A stretch of 64,000 nucleotides of DNA from Reclinomonas americana ATCC 50394 (taxonomy: Eukaryota; Jakobida; Jakobea; Jakobida). The stretch is from NCBI GenBank assembly GCA_048213135.1, contig PS015432.1:1-64000 (forward strand). Direction: 5' to 3'. The notes under the pieces were generated by a model. It was not told where the DNA came from. It searched no databases and worked only from the letters and a program-made list of their open reading frames with translations. Positions 63,981 to 64,000 of the stretch are shown here, one piece after another (position 1 is the first letter of the stretch; each line of letters opens with the position of its first letter). The translations under genes and the position numbers were made by a program.

Positions 63981-64000
63981 GTACGAACGAACAACAACAC
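63393..64000 (-). CDS. Ankyrin-repeat protein, 5' end outside the window
   Basis: Ankyrin repeats are clear: LLLQRGADVHVADVDGHTAL, HFAIPLASPELLRLLLRAGA, then DVSGHTPLHVAALLGLRDIA, VLIDEFGADLSRPNTHGATA and WHIACAVADAE. The consensus DxxGxTxLHxAxxxGxxxxxxxLLxxGAD is well kept. The repeats are divided by an intron that begins GTTGCGT (complement 63694-63700); splicing joins AGADPN to AADVSGHTPLH in phase. The protein ends EWLELLDPAAHE with TGA at 63393-63395. Upstream is a (GA)n-bearing intron (63937-63978) that reaches the window edge. Ankyrins mediate protein-protein contacts; no catalytic domain is visible. Confidence 0.8.
63937..63979. repeat. (GA)n microsatellite in an ankyrin-gene intron
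   Basis: About 21 GA units near the window end; reads as (TC)n, a long polypyrimidine tract, on the coding strand. Confidence 0.9.

Overview
This window is nuclear DNA from a flagellated, free-living-type protist. The evidence is a compact, intron-rich gene layout, genes for axonemal dynein (a dynein heavy chain and the intermediate chain DNAI4), a mitochondrial-type acetyl-CoA hydrolase/CoA-transferase, R2R3-Myb and homeodomain transcription factors, a Mis18 kinetochore protein, a bridge-like lipid transfer protein and a very large TmcB-adenylate cyclase fusion. I cannot name the species. It is not bacterial: every long gene is broken by GT-AG introns, typically 55-110 nt. Thirteen runs of N interrupt the window; three are exactly 20 N and look like unsized placeholders.

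Layout. A plus-strand gene (or two genes on either side of a gap) fills 70-3092: a helical, ARM/HEAT-like part, then an AT-hook and low-complexity part. From 3245 almost everything is on the minus strand: DNAI4 (3245-7805), a seven-transmembrane RGS protein (7994-10540), a DNAH5/DNAH8-type outer-arm dynein heavy chain (10685-26253), a split EF-hand protein (26587-27727), a coiled-coil fragment (28612-28958), the acetyl-CoA hydrolase/transferase (28979-30712), a PMP3-like membrane peptide gene (31161-31780), an R2R3-Myb (32878-34861), a homeodomain protein (37204-38183), Mis18 (41486-42106), a small type I membrane protein (42120-43039), a chorein/BLTP3-like lipid transfer protein with a PH domain (43122-48530), an alpha/beta hydrolase (48653-50470), the TmcB-adenylate cyclase (50556-58983), an unrecognised protein (59629-60938), a leucine-rich-repeat protein (60986-63329) and an ankyrin-repeat protein cut by the window end (63393-64000). 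The only other plus-strand genes are an alpha/beta hydrolase C-terminal fragment (28398-28588) and a TPR protein fragment (32359-32798). Two gene-poor stretches (34862-37203 and 38184-41485) hold repeats and gaps.

The strongest unexpected signal is in splicing. At least 36 introns, spread over nearly every gene and on both strands, begin with GTTGCGT or a close variant instead of a GTRAGT-type donor. The last exonic base before this donor is G in only one of the 36, so the exon-side AG seems to have been given up. Reading-frame joins inside conserved proteins (DNAI4, dynein, adenylate cyclase, PH domain, acetyl-CoA hydrolase) fix the cut exactly at this motif. It coexists with ordinary GTGAGT, GTGCGT and GTACG donors. 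Other points of note are two micro-exons (14 and 17 nt), a seven-transmembrane RGS receptor, the TmcB-cyclase fusion, a homeodomain with Glu at position 50, and a foldback-type repeat around 35.5-36.4 kb.

Functionally, DNAI4 and the dynein heavy chain both belong to ciliary motility but to different arms. The RGS receptor and the cyclase are membrane signalling proteins. The remaining genes are housekeeping and show no obvious shared pathway.
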